Numbered from the stretch's first letter, positions 1-8,136 are shown. The stretch is DNA of 62,662 bases from an uncultured Lachnospiraceae bacterium (GCA_900317585.1 ONHG01000011.1:1-62662), one strand, 5' to 3'. Made by a program: numbers and translations. Notes: generated by a model from the sequence alone, not told the origin.

Positions 1-505
1 CTGAAGATACTAATTCACAAAATTTTTTAAATGAGATGGCATCATTTGCTAAAATATAGCTTTCTCCTTTTTTTCCTTTATTTGCTGCTTTTATTAATCC
101 ATCTGCTAAATCTCTTACATCACACAAATTAAATGTTCCAGAAATTCCAATTGGCATTTCTCCTTTGATTATTTTTATTAAAGTTTTAGTTGTCTCTCCT
201 ACTGCATAATCTTCTGGGCCTAAAATACCTGATGGATATACTATACATGCATTTAAATCCTGTTTTTTTACCGCTTCAAGTACTTCCATTGTCGCTATAG
301 CTTTTGATTGTGAGTAGCAGCCAATAACTTTTTTTGGATTAAATTCTGTTGGGGATCCGATTTTCTTTCCTTTTTTCTCTTCTATTATTGCACCTGTACT
401 ACTGCAATAAACGAGTTTTTTTACATTGTGTTTTTTACACATTTCAATTATATTTTTTGTTCCTCCTACATTTACATCCATAACTTTTTGATTATAATCA
501 GGATT
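1..505 (-). pseudogene. NAD-dependent epimerase/dehydratase, fragment
   Basis: Reading the minus strand from about 505 down to the window edge gives an open frame typical of extended short-chain dehydrogenases: VMDVNVGGTKNIIEMC, then KKLVYCSSTGAI, then a Tyr-x-x-x-Lys pair in CYSQSKA, then YPSGILGPEDY and DVRDLADG. These are the middle and C-terminal parts of the sugar epimerase / dihydroflavonol reductase-like fold. The N-terminal Rossmann strand with GxxGxxG, roughly 60-80 residues, is missing. Upstream the frame passes through unrelated sequence to a TAA near 537. The C-terminus runs off the window. It is more AT-rich than the genes that follow. The catalytic YxxxK is present, so the original gene was probably functional. 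Substrate unknown. Confidence 0.75.
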
Positions 506-900
506 ATAACTATAATTTCGGCAACAATTATGGGCCGGGCTTTAATCCCAACAACAATTTCTACAATAAACGCTCACGCAATATGGAGGTTGCAGCACTT
601 GTGCTTTCAATAATTGCCATCGCGTCGTGCAGCTGTATTTATGTGTCTATCATATGCGGCTCGCTTGCCATGATTTTTGCGTTACTGTCAAAAGGCGGTG
701 CCACCTCAATGAGCAGCATGGCTATGACCTCATTCTGGATTGCGTTTGCCTCTGTTGTTATCACTCTTATTATCTATATCGGTTCGTTTGCCGCCATGCT
801 TCACGAATACGGAAGCATCGAGGGTATATTAAAGGAATACCAGAACCTGACCGGTATCGACTACAATGAGCTACTTAAGCAGATGAATACCGCAAAATAA
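490..900 (+). CDS. DUF4190-like small membrane protein, 5' end missing
   Basis: The open frame starts without a start codon near 490 with an Asn/Tyr/Gly-rich cytoplasmic stretch (DYNQDYNYNFGNNYGPGF). Two hydrophobic segments follow, at about residues 34-57 and 70-92, and a short polar tail ends in LLKQMNTAK. This is the usual plan of DUF4190-type proteins of Firmicutes: low-complexity N-terminus, then two TM helices with a Gly-rich turn. An internal ATG at 583 could give 105 residues, but it has no good ribosome binding site and the frame is clearly coding before it. The true N-terminus appears to have been lost at the junction near 495. The 3' end overlaps the convergent DUF2752 gene by 30 bases. 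Function unknown. Confidence 0.6.
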   Translation, partial: DYNQDYNYNFGNNYGPGFNPNNNFYNKRSRNMEVAALVLSIIAIASCSCIYVSIICGSLAMIFALLSKGGATSMSSMAMTSFWIAFASVVITLIIYIGSFAAMLHEYGSIEGILKEYQNLTGIDYNELLKQMNTAK

Positions 901-1299
901 TATAAGCATATTTTTGACTATACAGTTTACCACAATAATGGCAAGTGCAAGCCATATATATAATGGCCTAAAGTGCATTCCGATGTGCAGCCTGCCGCGG
1001 CTTATCCGCTGCAGTGTCTGTGACAGCATAAACCAGCCTCCAAAAACGGCTGTATACGGCACAAACGGATGGAGTACAAACGACCTTATCAGATGCCCGT
1101 GCAGCAGCGCAAATGTGGCTCTCGTGCCACCGCACCCCGGACAATAGTAGCCTGTATATGCGTGCAGCGGACATGGAGGCACCTTTGTGAGTATCTGCGT
1201 ACCGCATACTCCAATCACTGCCGCAAGAGCCGCAAATATAGCTATGCATATCCAGCCCGTTATATAGAAATATCTGTCGATTGTTTCATCTGTCTGCAT
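871..1299 (-). CDS. DUF2752 membrane protein
   Basis: A 142-residue protein with the DUF2752 hallmark: CP followed by YYCPGCGGTRA and LLHG (about residues 42-67), flanked by three hydrophobic helices (about 13-35, 78-95, 110-135). The paired cysteines suggest metal or redox chemistry at the membrane, but no activity is established for the family. The start is an ATG with an AGGAAGGA element about 12 bases upstream. It converges on the DUF4190-like gene, with a 30-base overlap, and diverges from the DUF975 gene. All three are small membrane proteins of the kind often found together in Lachnospiraceae. Confidence 0.8.
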   Translation of the reverse strand: MQTDETIDRYFYITGWICIAIFAALAAVIGVCGTQILTKVPPCPLHAYTGYYCPGCGGTRATFALLHGHLIRSFVLHPFVPYTAVFGGWFMLSQTLQRISRGRLHIGMHFRPLYIWLALAIIVVNCIVKNMLILFCGIHLLK

Positions 1300-1374
1300 G
1301 ATATGTGTGGTCCTTCCTGTGATTTTGTGTAACCATATGAATACAAGTATATGCTATATATCTGACAATTGTCA

Positions 1375-1420
1375 AAGCATTAATTTAAACATTAACTTAA
1401 GCCTAACTTAAGCATTAATT
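1375..1420. repeat. Short direct repeats in divergent promoter region
   Basis: In the gap between the divergent DUF2752 and DUF975 genes, AACTTAAGC occurs at 1394-1402 and 1405-1413, 11 bp apart (one helical turn), each with a CTTAAG palindrome. AAGCATTAATT occurs at 1375-1385 and 1410-1420. The layout suits an operator for a dimeric regulator, but no regulator is identified. Confidence 0.35.
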
Positions 1421-1447
1421 CAAAACTATTATTTCAGGAGAAATATA

Positions 1448-2182
1448 ATGAACCCAAAAAAGAAATCCAAAGAATTAAAAAGAATATCAAGAGAGAACCT
1501 GAACGGAAGATACAGACTTAGCATGAGCGTTTTTCTCACTGTAATACTCATAAATCTGTTTAGTGACCTGCCGTTTACCTACCTGCTCGGAAATGTATAT
1601 GCGACAAAGGTTCAGACCGTCATCTACTACATTGCCGAGGTGCTTTTATCTATCGTGTTCGGCGTGCTGCAGATGGGACTCATACGTTTCCACCTTAATA
1701 TGGCAAGAAAGAAAGAGTGCCGTATCAGCGATGTCTTCTACTGCTTTATGAATCACTCCAACAGATATTTTGGAGCATACATCATATATTATGCCATCTC
1801 TATGATTGCAAAGGCGCCTTTCCTTGTAGTCAGAAACTTTTTCAAGCTAAGCGGTGACACTATGGGAATTGCTATAGCTTTATATGCTGCAAGTGCCGTG
1901 CTCAGCTTTATTGTACTGGTTCTGTTTCCGTTTTACCTGTATCTGGTGCTCTCGCGTGATGATTTATCCGTATTTGCATGTCTGACTCATGCAATAAAGC
2001 TGATTCGTGGCAACATACTCAGAGTCATTTACATTAACGTAAGCTTCATCGGTATGCTTGTGCTTTGCGTGCTTTCGCTCGGCATCGGCCTGCTCTGGGT
2101 GGAGCCTTACTATGAGCAGACCTTTGCAAATCTCTTCCTCGATGTGACAGGGGAGCTGCCGGCTGTGGACTGCGCGGTGTAA
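1448..2182 (+). CDS. DUF975 family integral membrane protein
   Basis: A 244-residue protein with a Lys-rich N-terminus (MNPKKKSKELKRISRENLNG) followed by five or six hydrophobic helices. The opening run, with an Arg/Lys-x-x-Ala/Ser-Arg-x-x-Leu-x-Gly pattern before the first helix, is typical of DUF975. The family is widespread in Firmicutes and has no known function. The ATG has a good ribosome binding site (CAGGAG, 8 bases upstream). It is one of only a few plus-strand genes here. It is followed directly by the large inverted repeat at 2201-2536, which may end or modulate its transcript. Confidence 0.75.
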   Translation: MNPKKKSKELKRISRENLNGRYRLSMSVFLTVILINLFSDLPFTYLLGNVYATKVQTVIYYIAEVLLSIVFGVLQMGLIRFHLNMARKKECRISDVFYCFMNHSNRYFGAYIIYYAISMIAKAPFLVVRNFFKLSGDTMGIAIALYAASAVLSFIVLVLFPFYLYLVLSRDDLSVFACLTHAIKLIRGNILRVIYINVSFIGMLVLCVLSLGIGLLWVEPYYEQTFANLFLDVTGELPAVDCAV

Positions 2183-2200
2183 CGGCTTATATAATCGCTT

Positions 2201-2536
2201 GTGCATGGAGCGCTTCGAATTCAGATTCTGTAAGTGCATGAAGCGCCCGGTGCACAGATTATATATCACTCCGCTCTCATAACTCCTTAGTCTAGTAGGA
2301 GTAAATGCCGTCATCCGCAGAGCTTATCAGGCGCGGAAAATCAAACGCGCATTTTACCTCAATATCTAAATTCAGGCTATGCTGCTTGAACGAGTATTTT
2401 CCGCGCCGCTTTTGCTGATGACGGCATATAACTCCCATACGACACGTCGTAAATCGAACGTAGCGACATACAATCTGTGCACCGAGCGTTCCATGCACTA
2501 ATCTACTTCTTCTATTTATCTTACTGCTCCATGCAC
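2201..2536. repeat. Large nested inverted repeat (about 336 bp)
   Basis: The left arm (2234-2340) and right arm (2397-2498) form an imperfect inverted repeat of about 100 bp. The best-matched blocks are GCGCGGAAAA/TTTTCCGCGC next to the loop, ATGCCGTCATC/GATGACGGCAT in the middle and GGTGCACAGATT/AATCTGTGCACC near the ends. An outer pair, GTGCATGGAGC (2201-2211) and GCTCCATGCAC (2526-2536), is perfect. The loop is about 56 bases. It fills most of the gap between the DUF975 stop and coaBC. I see no credible gene inside. It could be a MITE-like element or a large 3'-UTR hairpin. Confidence 0.7.
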
Positions 2537-2630
2537 TTACTCAACTTTTATCGAAATTTCCGAACATGTGGGATATATAATCCGCATCCCACCCGCTACA
2601 CGCACCCACTCTCAACCTAAAATCGAAGCT

Positions 2631-3824
2631 CTACATCTGCAGCAGTCGGTCCATAATCCTTGCTGCAACGCAGCTCTTGTCCATGATTTCAAGCTCTGTG
2701 CAGTCGTCAGCCGTGATGAGTGTGACCACATTGGTATCTGTTCCAAAGCCTGCGCCTGCTACCTTTAGGTTGTTTGCCACTATCATATCTGCATTTTTCT
2801 TTGCAAGCTTTGCTTTCGAGTTTTCAAGCATATTCTGGGTTTCCATAGAAAAACCGCATATGAGCTGTCCCTTAGCCTTGTGTGCTCCGAGGTATGAAAG
2901 GATGTCCTCTGTGCGTTCAAGCTCAATTACAGACTCATATGAGCTGTCATTTTTCTTTATTTTCTCATCAGCCGGATGTGATGGGCAAAAATCCGCTACT
3001 GCTGCGGTCATGATGATAATATCCTGTTCAGCAGCCTTTGATTTCACCACGTCTGCCATGTCTGCGGCCGATGTCACATTTACCACATCTACAAACATAG
3101 GTGGAGCAACCGATACTGAAGCGTTGACCAGTGTAACATGCGCACCGCGGAGCATACAATTTTCTGCTATGGCACGCCCCATCTTGCCTGTTGAGTGATT
3201 GGTGATAAAACGTACCGGGTCTATTTTTTCCTGCGTCGCTCCGGCTGTGATGAGTACGTTTTTGCCCGCCAGATCCTTTTCACAGGCAATTGTCCTCATT
3301 ATATAGTCGAAAAGTACCTGTGGCTCCGGCATTTTTCCTGCACCGATGTCTCCGCATGCAAGATATCCTTCAGCCGGCTTTATCATCTCAAAGCCGTAGT
3401 GTTCGAGCTTTTTGATATTGTCCTGCACAATCCTGTTCTCGTACATATTGGTGTTCATGGCAGGAGAAACAAGCTTAGGACATTTTGCTGCAAGTATTGT
3501 GGTGGTAAGCATATCATCTGCGATTCCGTTTGCCATCTTGCCTATCACATTGGCTGATGCAGGTGCCACCATAAAGATGTCTGCTCTCTTTGCGAGCGCC
3601 ACATGCTCCACGTTGAATTCAAAGTTTCTGTCAAATGTGTCCACGAGGCACTTGTTGCCTGTGAGAGTTTCAAATGTGATTGGATTTATAAAATTTGTTG
3701 CATTATGTGTCATTATGACGTTGACATCGGCGTGCTGTTTTACAAGCATACTCGCAAGGTTTGCTATCTTGTATGCCGCTATGCTTCCTGTCACTCCCAA
3801 AACTACTGTTTTTCCTTTTAACAT
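2631..3824 (-). CDS. coaBC: Phosphopantothenoylcysteine decarboxylase / phosphopantothenate-cysteine ligase
   Basis: A bifunctional CoA-synthesis enzyme. The N-terminal flavoprotein CoaC half shows GVTGSIAAYK (about 10-19), the active-site His in VEHVALA, PASANVIGKMA, PAMNTNMY and the catalytic Cys in GYLACGDIGAGK. The C-terminal CoaB half starts near residue 190 with TAGATQEKIDPVRFI and NHSTGKMG and contains the lysine-rich DEKIKKN loop. It joins cysteine to 4'-phosphopantothenate and then decarboxylates the product to 4'-phosphopantetheine. I place the start at the ATG at 3824 (397 aa, MLKGKTVV), with AGAGGTG six bases upstream, rather than the GTG three codons earlier. It is last in a minus-strand group with a P1 peptidase and an ECF S component. 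Confidence 0.95.
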   Translation of the reverse strand: MLKGKTVVLGVTGSIAAYKIANLASMLVKQHADVNVIMTHNATNFINPITFETLTGNKCLVDTFDRNFEFNVEHVALAKRADIFMVAPASANVIGKMANGIADDMLTTTILAAKCPKLVSPAMNTNMYENRIVQDNIKKLEHYGFEMIKPAEGYLACGDIGAGKMPEPQVLFDYIMRTIACEKDLAGKNVLITAGATQEKIDPVRFITNHSTGKMGRAIAENCMLRGAHVTLVNASVSVAPPMFVDVVNVTSAADMADVVKSKAAEQDIIIMTAAVADFCPSHPADEKIKKNDSSYESVIELERTEDILSYLGAHKAKGQLICGFSMETQNMLENSKAKLAKKNADMIVANNLKVAGAGFGTDTNVVTLITADDCTELEIMDKSCVAARIMDRLLQM

Positions 3825-3862
3825 GATTTTCACCTCTGTATAAAACTATTATTATTCTGCAG

Positions 3863-4828
3863 TCATTTTTTGTTTACATCGCAAAATGCTTTGTAGCCAT
3901 CCACAGACTTTGCACTTCTAGCTGCATTGGCAATGGCCTTTGCCATGACATAGGCACTCATTGGCCCCACCAGATTGATATCGGCAGGCACACTGCCAAC
4001 TGATACAGCATAGATTGAATCTCCGTCTGCCATCGTGTGCACGGGTCTGATTGCTCTGCCATAGCCATTGTGAGCCATGGATGCCACCTTGTTGAGTGCG
4101 GTCTTGTCAAGCTTTGCATTTGTTATTATTGTACCAATTGTGGTGTTTCCTGTAAACATATTCTGAATCTTCGCCGCTGCCTCAAAATACGCTGTCTCGT
4201 CATCAAAAAGCAGCCCATTTTCATCCAGTGCTCCGGCAATTTTCTTATCTGTATCTATATCATATATGTCACCAAGTGCGTTCAGTGTCACCACTGCTCC
4301 AACCTTTAGTTCTCCAAGCTGTATTGCATAGGCTCCTATTCCGCTCTTCATGCTGCGCTCACGTCCCATATATTTGCCAACTGTTGCGCCCATTCCGGCT
4401 CCATAATTTCCCTGTAAAAAGGTATCATAAGAAGCGTTCTCACAAGCCTTGTATGCCATTTTGCCATCAGGCCTTGCATTTTTATCACCTATTACCAGGT
4501 CAAAAATACACGACTGCACCACAAGAGGCACCTTTGTGACTCCCACATCAAAGCCTATATCGCGCTCCTCGAGATACTTCATCACGCCTCCCGCTGCATC
4601 CAGACCAAAGGCAGAGCCGCCTGACAGTACAAGCGCATGGATACCCTTTGCGTCTGCCACAGGATTTAAAAGTGGTGTCTCCCGCGAAGCCGGTCCGCCT
4701 CCCCTTATGTCAACTCCCGCCGGTGACTGTTTATCAAAAAGAAATACCGTACAGCCGGTCAAGCCCTTAGTGTCCTCGGCTTGGCCTATTTTGAAGCCGC
4801 CGATATCCATTATGTCTATTTCATGCAT
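3863..4828 (-). CDS. P1 family peptidase (DmpA/BapA-like aminopeptidase)
   Basis: A 321-residue member of peptidase family S58 (P1/DmpA), an Ntn-type fold that self-cleaves before a Ser. Visible family blocks are DIRGGGPASRET (about 45-56), LSGGSAFGLDAAGGV, GNYGAGMGATVGK and LGELKVGAVVTLNALGD, followed by NTTIGTIITNAKL, where the cleavage/nucleophile region lies. Relatives include L-aminopeptidase/D-esterases and beta-aminopeptidases that release N-terminal beta-amino acids. No signal peptide is visible. I chose ATG 4828, with AAGGTG six bases before it, over GTG 4837. It sits 38 bp upstream of coaBC and downstream of a vitamin-type transporter component, so a role in supplying CoA precursors is possible but inferred. 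Confidence 0.85.
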   Translation of the reverse strand: MHEIDIMDIGGFKIGQAEDTKGLTGCTVFLFDKQSPAGVDIRGGGPASRETPLLNPVADAKGIHALVLSGGSAFGLDAAGGVMKYLEERDIGFDVGVTKVPLVVQSCIFDLVIGDKNARPDGKMAYKACENASYDTFLQGNYGAGMGATVGKYMGRERSMKSGIGAYAIQLGELKVGAVVTLNALGDIYDIDTDKKIAGALDENGLLFDDETAYFEAAAKIQNMFTGNTTIGTIITNAKLDKTALNKVASMAHNGYGRAIRPVHTMADGDSIYAVSVGSVPADINLVGPMSAYVMAKAIANAARSAKSVDGYKAFCDVNKK

Positions 4829-4965
4829 ATGTTTCACCTTGTATCATGCCTTTCTTTTAACTCAAATGCTTTTTTACCGTTCCTAGTCCAACTGCTTATA
4901 AAACAGGCGGACCTTATCAGTCCGCCGTACATACAATTTCACATTTATTTTAAATCTATCTGAAT

Positions 4966-5784
4966 TTATTTTGCTGCAATTGGTTTGATACTATTTAAAA
5001 CCAATCCAACAAGGTATACGATGATTGCGGCAACTATTGCCTCAATTACTCCGTTAAAACTGATGACTCCGGCGATAACGCCCAGCACCGCGTTTCCTGC
5101 CACACCGATTGCATCTGCATAAGCACCCTTGTAAAGCACGAAGATTGATCCCATTACAAGCAGTGTATTGGTCATGGCACCGGCTACACCTGCATATACA
5201 AACGGAATAACCTGTGTGCTCTTTCTGATAAATACAGCCTCAACTACTATAAATACTACAGCTGCGACTGCTATGCCGATTCCTAAAGCGGCTGCCTGTG
5301 AAAGTGACTCTGACATCTTGCCGAGGAATGCATATACTCCGAATGCAAGGAATGCTGACATGAGCACATTTAAAACTGTGCCCCAGAGATTTTTCTTCTC
5401 TGACGCAAGCACCTTTTTGATGCCTATATATACAAAATAAGGTATAACACCTACTAAAATTCTTGGAACAAATGCTATGAATAAGCTCTTAAATATACCT
5501 GAGGTTCCGACCATGGATGCGGCAAGCACCGGCGAAAATACAAAGGATGAAAGAGTTCCTCCGACTATAGTTGCCTTTAGACAACTGGTAAATCCGAATA
5601 CAAATCCAAGGAATGCTCCCTTTTTAGGTCCGCAGAAAAGTGAACCAAGGATTACCGGAATGTGAATAATCGTAGCGTTGATAACTACGAGCGGAATATA
5701 TCCGAGTGGTGTGAATGCCATGATAATGATAATGGCTGTGAATAAACCTGTCAGTACAAGTTCGTTTGTTTTTGAATTGCGCAT
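4966..5784 (-). CDS. ECF transporter S component, possibly for pantothenate
   Basis: A 272-residue membrane protein that begins with a short polar segment and then repeated hydrophobic helices (about 9-28, 32-52, 55-75, 80-105, 110-130 and two or more after 145). The N-terminal ITALFTAII-like helix, conserved glycines and GPKKGAFLGFVFG loop fit the folate/pantothenate-type S components. These bind a vitamin and dock to the shared EcfT/EcfA module, which is not in this window. The C-terminal 100 residues extend past the usual core of about 180-190. The ATG has a strong AGGAGG site. Its place upstream of coaBC favours pantothenate, but sequence alone does not prove it. Confidence 0.75.
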   Translation of the reverse strand: MRNSKTNELVLTGLFTAIIIIMAFTPLGYIPLVVINATIIHIPVILGSLFCGPKKGAFLGFVFGFTSCLKATIVGGTLSSFVFSPVLAASMVGTSGIFKSLFIAFVPRILVGVIPYFVYIGIKKVLASEKKNLWGTVLNVLMSAFLAFGVYAFLGKMSESLSQAAALGIGIAVAAVVFIVVEAVFIRKSTQVIPFVYAGVAGAMTNTLLVMGSIFVLYKGAYADAIGVAGNAVLGVIAGVISFNGVIEAIVAAIIVYLVGLVLNSIKPIAAK

Positions 5785-5834
5785 TGTTTTTCCTCCTTTT
5801 GGTAAAAGCCCATATGGGTCTCGTCCTAATTCTG

Positions 5835-5863
5835 TTATGCTGTGATTCTGTCACACGGCATAA
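5835..5863 (-). promoter_or_regulatory. Leader hairpin upstream of the ECF gene
   Basis: On the minus strand, TTATGC/GCATAA with an inner TGTGA/TCACA stem forms an 11-bp interrupted hairpin in the 5' leader, about 50 bases before the start codon. A CCCATATGGG palindrome follows just before the ribosome binding site. It matches no riboswitch class I can recall. Confidence 0.35.
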
Positions 5864-5922
5864 GAGCGCACATGAAAATTGTATGGCTGCTGGATTCTCG
5901 TATGAGTAACCCGCATTTATGT

Positions 5923-5976
5923 ATCATACCACCGGATGCGTGATGTGTAAATACAAATTTGTTATATTTTTAACAA
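5923..5976 (-). promoter_or_regulatory. Sigma-A promoter with an upstream Rex-like palindrome
   Basis: The -35 box TTTACA (5946-5951), 17-bp spacer and -10 box TATGAT (5923-5928) face the ECF/P1 peptidase/coaBC group. Seven bases upstream of the -35 box, at 5959-5976, lies TTGTTATATTTTTAACAA, which fits the Rex consensus TTGTTAA-N4-TTAACAA at 13 of 14 defined positions. The promoter is likely. The Rex call is inferred from consensus only. Confidence 0.5.
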
Positions 5977-6050
5977 AATGTGTTGGTGCCGTGCAAATCA
6001 ATGACATATACATCGATGTCTTACATATGCTGCATTGTATCGCACAAGCG

Positions 6051-6086
6051 TAAAAAAAATCCCCGGACATCGCATAAATGTCCGGG
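6051..6086 (-). terminator. Rho-independent terminator of glmS
   Basis: CCCGGACATTTATGCGATGTCCGGGG on the minus strand forms a GC-rich stem followed by a run of T, just after the glmS stop. Confidence 0.9.
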
Positions 6087-6094
6087 AAAATTAT

Positions 6095-7909
6095 TTATTC
6101 TACTGTAACTGATTTTGCAAGGTTACGTGGCTGGTCAGGGTTTAAGCCCTTTCCTGTTGATGTGTAGTAAGCGATAAGCTGACAGATTACAACTGACTCG
6201 AAAATCGCAAACTCATCCGGTGCCTGTGGGAGTGAGATATGCACATCACAGATTGACTTATCTGTAATATCCTTATCCTTGCTAAGAAGGATAACGTATG
6301 CGCCTCTTGCCTTTACCTCGCGGATATTTGAGATGACCTTGCTGTATACATGACTCTGTGTAGCAACTGCGATAACAGGAACACCCTCGCTGATGAGCGC
6401 GATTGTACCGTGCTTTAACTCGCCTGCTGCATAAGCCTCAGCATGAATATATGAAATCTCTTTGAGCTTGAGTGCGCCCTCCATGCAGAGTGTATAGTCA
6501 AGTCCACGTCCGATGTAGAACGCATTTGTTGCGTTAACCATTCTCTTTGTGAGCTGCTCAATCTCAGGCGCCTGCGTGATAACTGACTCGATGAGATTTG
6601 GAACCTCCTGAAGGTTCTCAATAAACTCTTTTGCATCAGCCTCTGTCATCTTGCCTGATACAAGACCAAGCTTGCAGCCTAACAGATAGAAGCTTGCAGC
6701 CTGTACTGTGTAAGCCTTTGTACTTGCAACAGCAATCTCAGGGCCTGCATGTGTGTAAAGCACATAGTTGCTTTCTCTTGCGATTGATGAGCCCTTCACG
6801 TTTACTATAGAGAGTGTCTTCTTTGTGTATTTATTAGCAAGACGAAGTGCCTCTAAGGTATCAATTGTCTCACCTGACTGTGATACAAATACAACCATTG
6901 ACTTGTCTGAGATAACAGGCTCCTCATATCTGAACTCTGATGCGATTGCAACAGTTACAGGTATATGAAGTCGGTTCTGAATCATGGTTTTTCCAACCAT
7001 TCCCGCATACATGGCTGTACCGCATGCTACTATTGTGATATCACTTACATCCTCAAAGAATGAATCCGGAATGCCGTCCTCTGTGAAATCAGGCAGAGAA
7101 TCCTTGATTCTTGGAGTGATAGTCTTTGTAATAGCTGCAGGCTGCTCATGAATCTCCTTGATCATGAAATGCGGATAGCCGTCCTTCTGAGCTGCTGTTA
7201 CATCCCAGTTTACCTCAAGATACTCAGGCTCAACAGTCTTTCCGTCAAGATCCTCTATTGTAATTCCATCTGCTGTCATAGTCATGATAGCATACTCAGG
7301 TACGATGAAATAGCGCTTAGAGTATTTGATAAATGCTGTGAGGTCAGATGCGATAAATGCTCCGTCATCGCAATATGTTGCAACCATCGGGCTTACATTT
7401 CTGACAGCAAAAATCTTTCCCGGCTGATCCTTGAACATGATACAGAACGCAAATGAACCCCGAAGCTCTGTTACTGCCTTCTTAATAGTAGCCTTTGGAT
7501 CTCCGTCATAGAGCTTGTTGATAAGAGCAGCTGCTACCTCTGTATCTGTCTCAGATATAAGAGAGTCTGCAAGATCAAACTTGTTTACGATCTCGTGGTA
7601 GTTCTCAATGATACCATTGTGGATGAGCGCGACATTTCCAACCTTGTGAGGATGAGCATTGGCATTGGTAACTCCGCCGTGTGTTGCCCATCTTGTATGT
7701 CCGATTCCACAGGTTGAATTGTTCTCATCATCGCAGATAGCGAGAAGATCCTTAACCTTTCCGACGGTTTTGCGGATAGAAATCTTGCCTGTATCCTTGA
7801 AATAAGCAATACCTGCACTGTCGTATCCACGATACTCTAACGCTGCGAGTCCTTCCGTCAAAATCTTCTGTGCCTCTAAACGGCCTGTAAATCCTATAAT
7901 TCCACACAT
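6095..7909 (-). CDS. glmS: Glutamine-fructose-6-phosphate aminotransferase (isomerizing)
   Basis: A full-length 604-residue enzyme making glucosamine-6-phosphate for peptidoglycan. The N-terminal Ntn glutaminase domain starts MCGIIGF with catalytic Cys2, then RGYDSAG, GIGHTRWATHG and HNGIIENY. Two SIS domains follow, with FVSQSGETIDTLEAL (about 345-359) and GRGLDYTLCMEGALKLKE, and the conserved C-terminal tail NPDQPRNLAKSVTVE. It is monocistronic: its own promoter and glmS ribozyme lie upstream and a strong terminator downstream. Its product feeds GlmM, encoded at 54261-55628. Confidence 0.98.
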   Translation of the reverse strand: MCGIIGFTGRLEAQKILTEGLAALEYRGYDSAGIAYFKDTGKISIRKTVGKVKDLLAICDDENNSTCGIGHTRWATHGGVTNANAHPHKVGNVALIHNGIIENYHEIVNKFDLADSLISETDTEVAAALINKLYDGDPKATIKKAVTELRGSFAFCIMFKDQPGKIFAVRNVSPMVATYCDDGAFIASDLTAFIKYSKRYFIVPEYAIMTMTADGITIEDLDGKTVEPEYLEVNWDVTAAQKDGYPHFMIKEIHEQPAAITKTITPRIKDSLPDFTEDGIPDSFFEDVSDITIVACGTAMYAGMVGKTMIQNRLHIPVTVAIASEFRYEEPVISDKSMVVFVSQSGETIDTLEALRLANKYTKKTLSIVNVKGSSIARESNYVLYTHAGPEIAVASTKAYTVQAASFYLLGCKLGLVSGKMTEADAKEFIENLQEVPNLIESVITQAPEIEQLTKRMVNATNAFYIGRGLDYTLCMEGALKLKEISYIHAEAYAAGELKHGTIALISEGVPVIAVATQSHVYSKVISNIREVKARGAYVILLSKDKDITDKSICDVHISLPQAPDEFAIFESVVICQLIAYYTSTGKGLNPDQPRNLAKSVTVE

Positions 7910-7988
7910 AGTGTTAGATCTCCTTTTCGATATATAATTTTAAATGTACAAATTGTAACTGTTCTGTTCTGAATAGCTACTTGATTTA

Positions 7989-8136
7989 TATGGTTCTCTC
8001 GCTTTGTTTTGATGTCTCCATCATATTTGGCTTGAGATGCGCATCCATATATGCGTCCAGGTATCCGCCGAATTTTCGATAACCTGAAACCTCGTTAACC
8101 GGCATCATTTTTACGTACCTGCCGGTGCATGGCGCT
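7989..8136 (-). ncRNA. glmS ribozyme
   Basis: Read on the minus strand, the leader has the conserved parts of the glucosamine-6-phosphate-activated self-cleaving ribozyme: TAGCGCC at the 5' end, with cleavage expected just before the GCGCC near 8135, then an AACGAGG segment, GGTTATCGAAAATTCGGCGG and GGATACC, with a 3' domain ending AAAACAAAGCGAGAGAACCA. It ends about 80 bases before the glmS start. When the cell has enough GlcN6P, cleavage destabilises the mRNA. An open frame of 76 codons covering it is incidental. Confidence 0.93.

Noticed and set aside
428-613. Plus-strand open frame across the junction
   Set aside because: It lies antisense to the epimerase fragment and out of frame with the DUF4190-like gene, and its composition is not protein-like.
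2292-2498. Open frames in the 2.2-2.5 kb gap
   Set aside because: They follow the arms of the inverted repeat, lack start sites and have no recognisable protein features.
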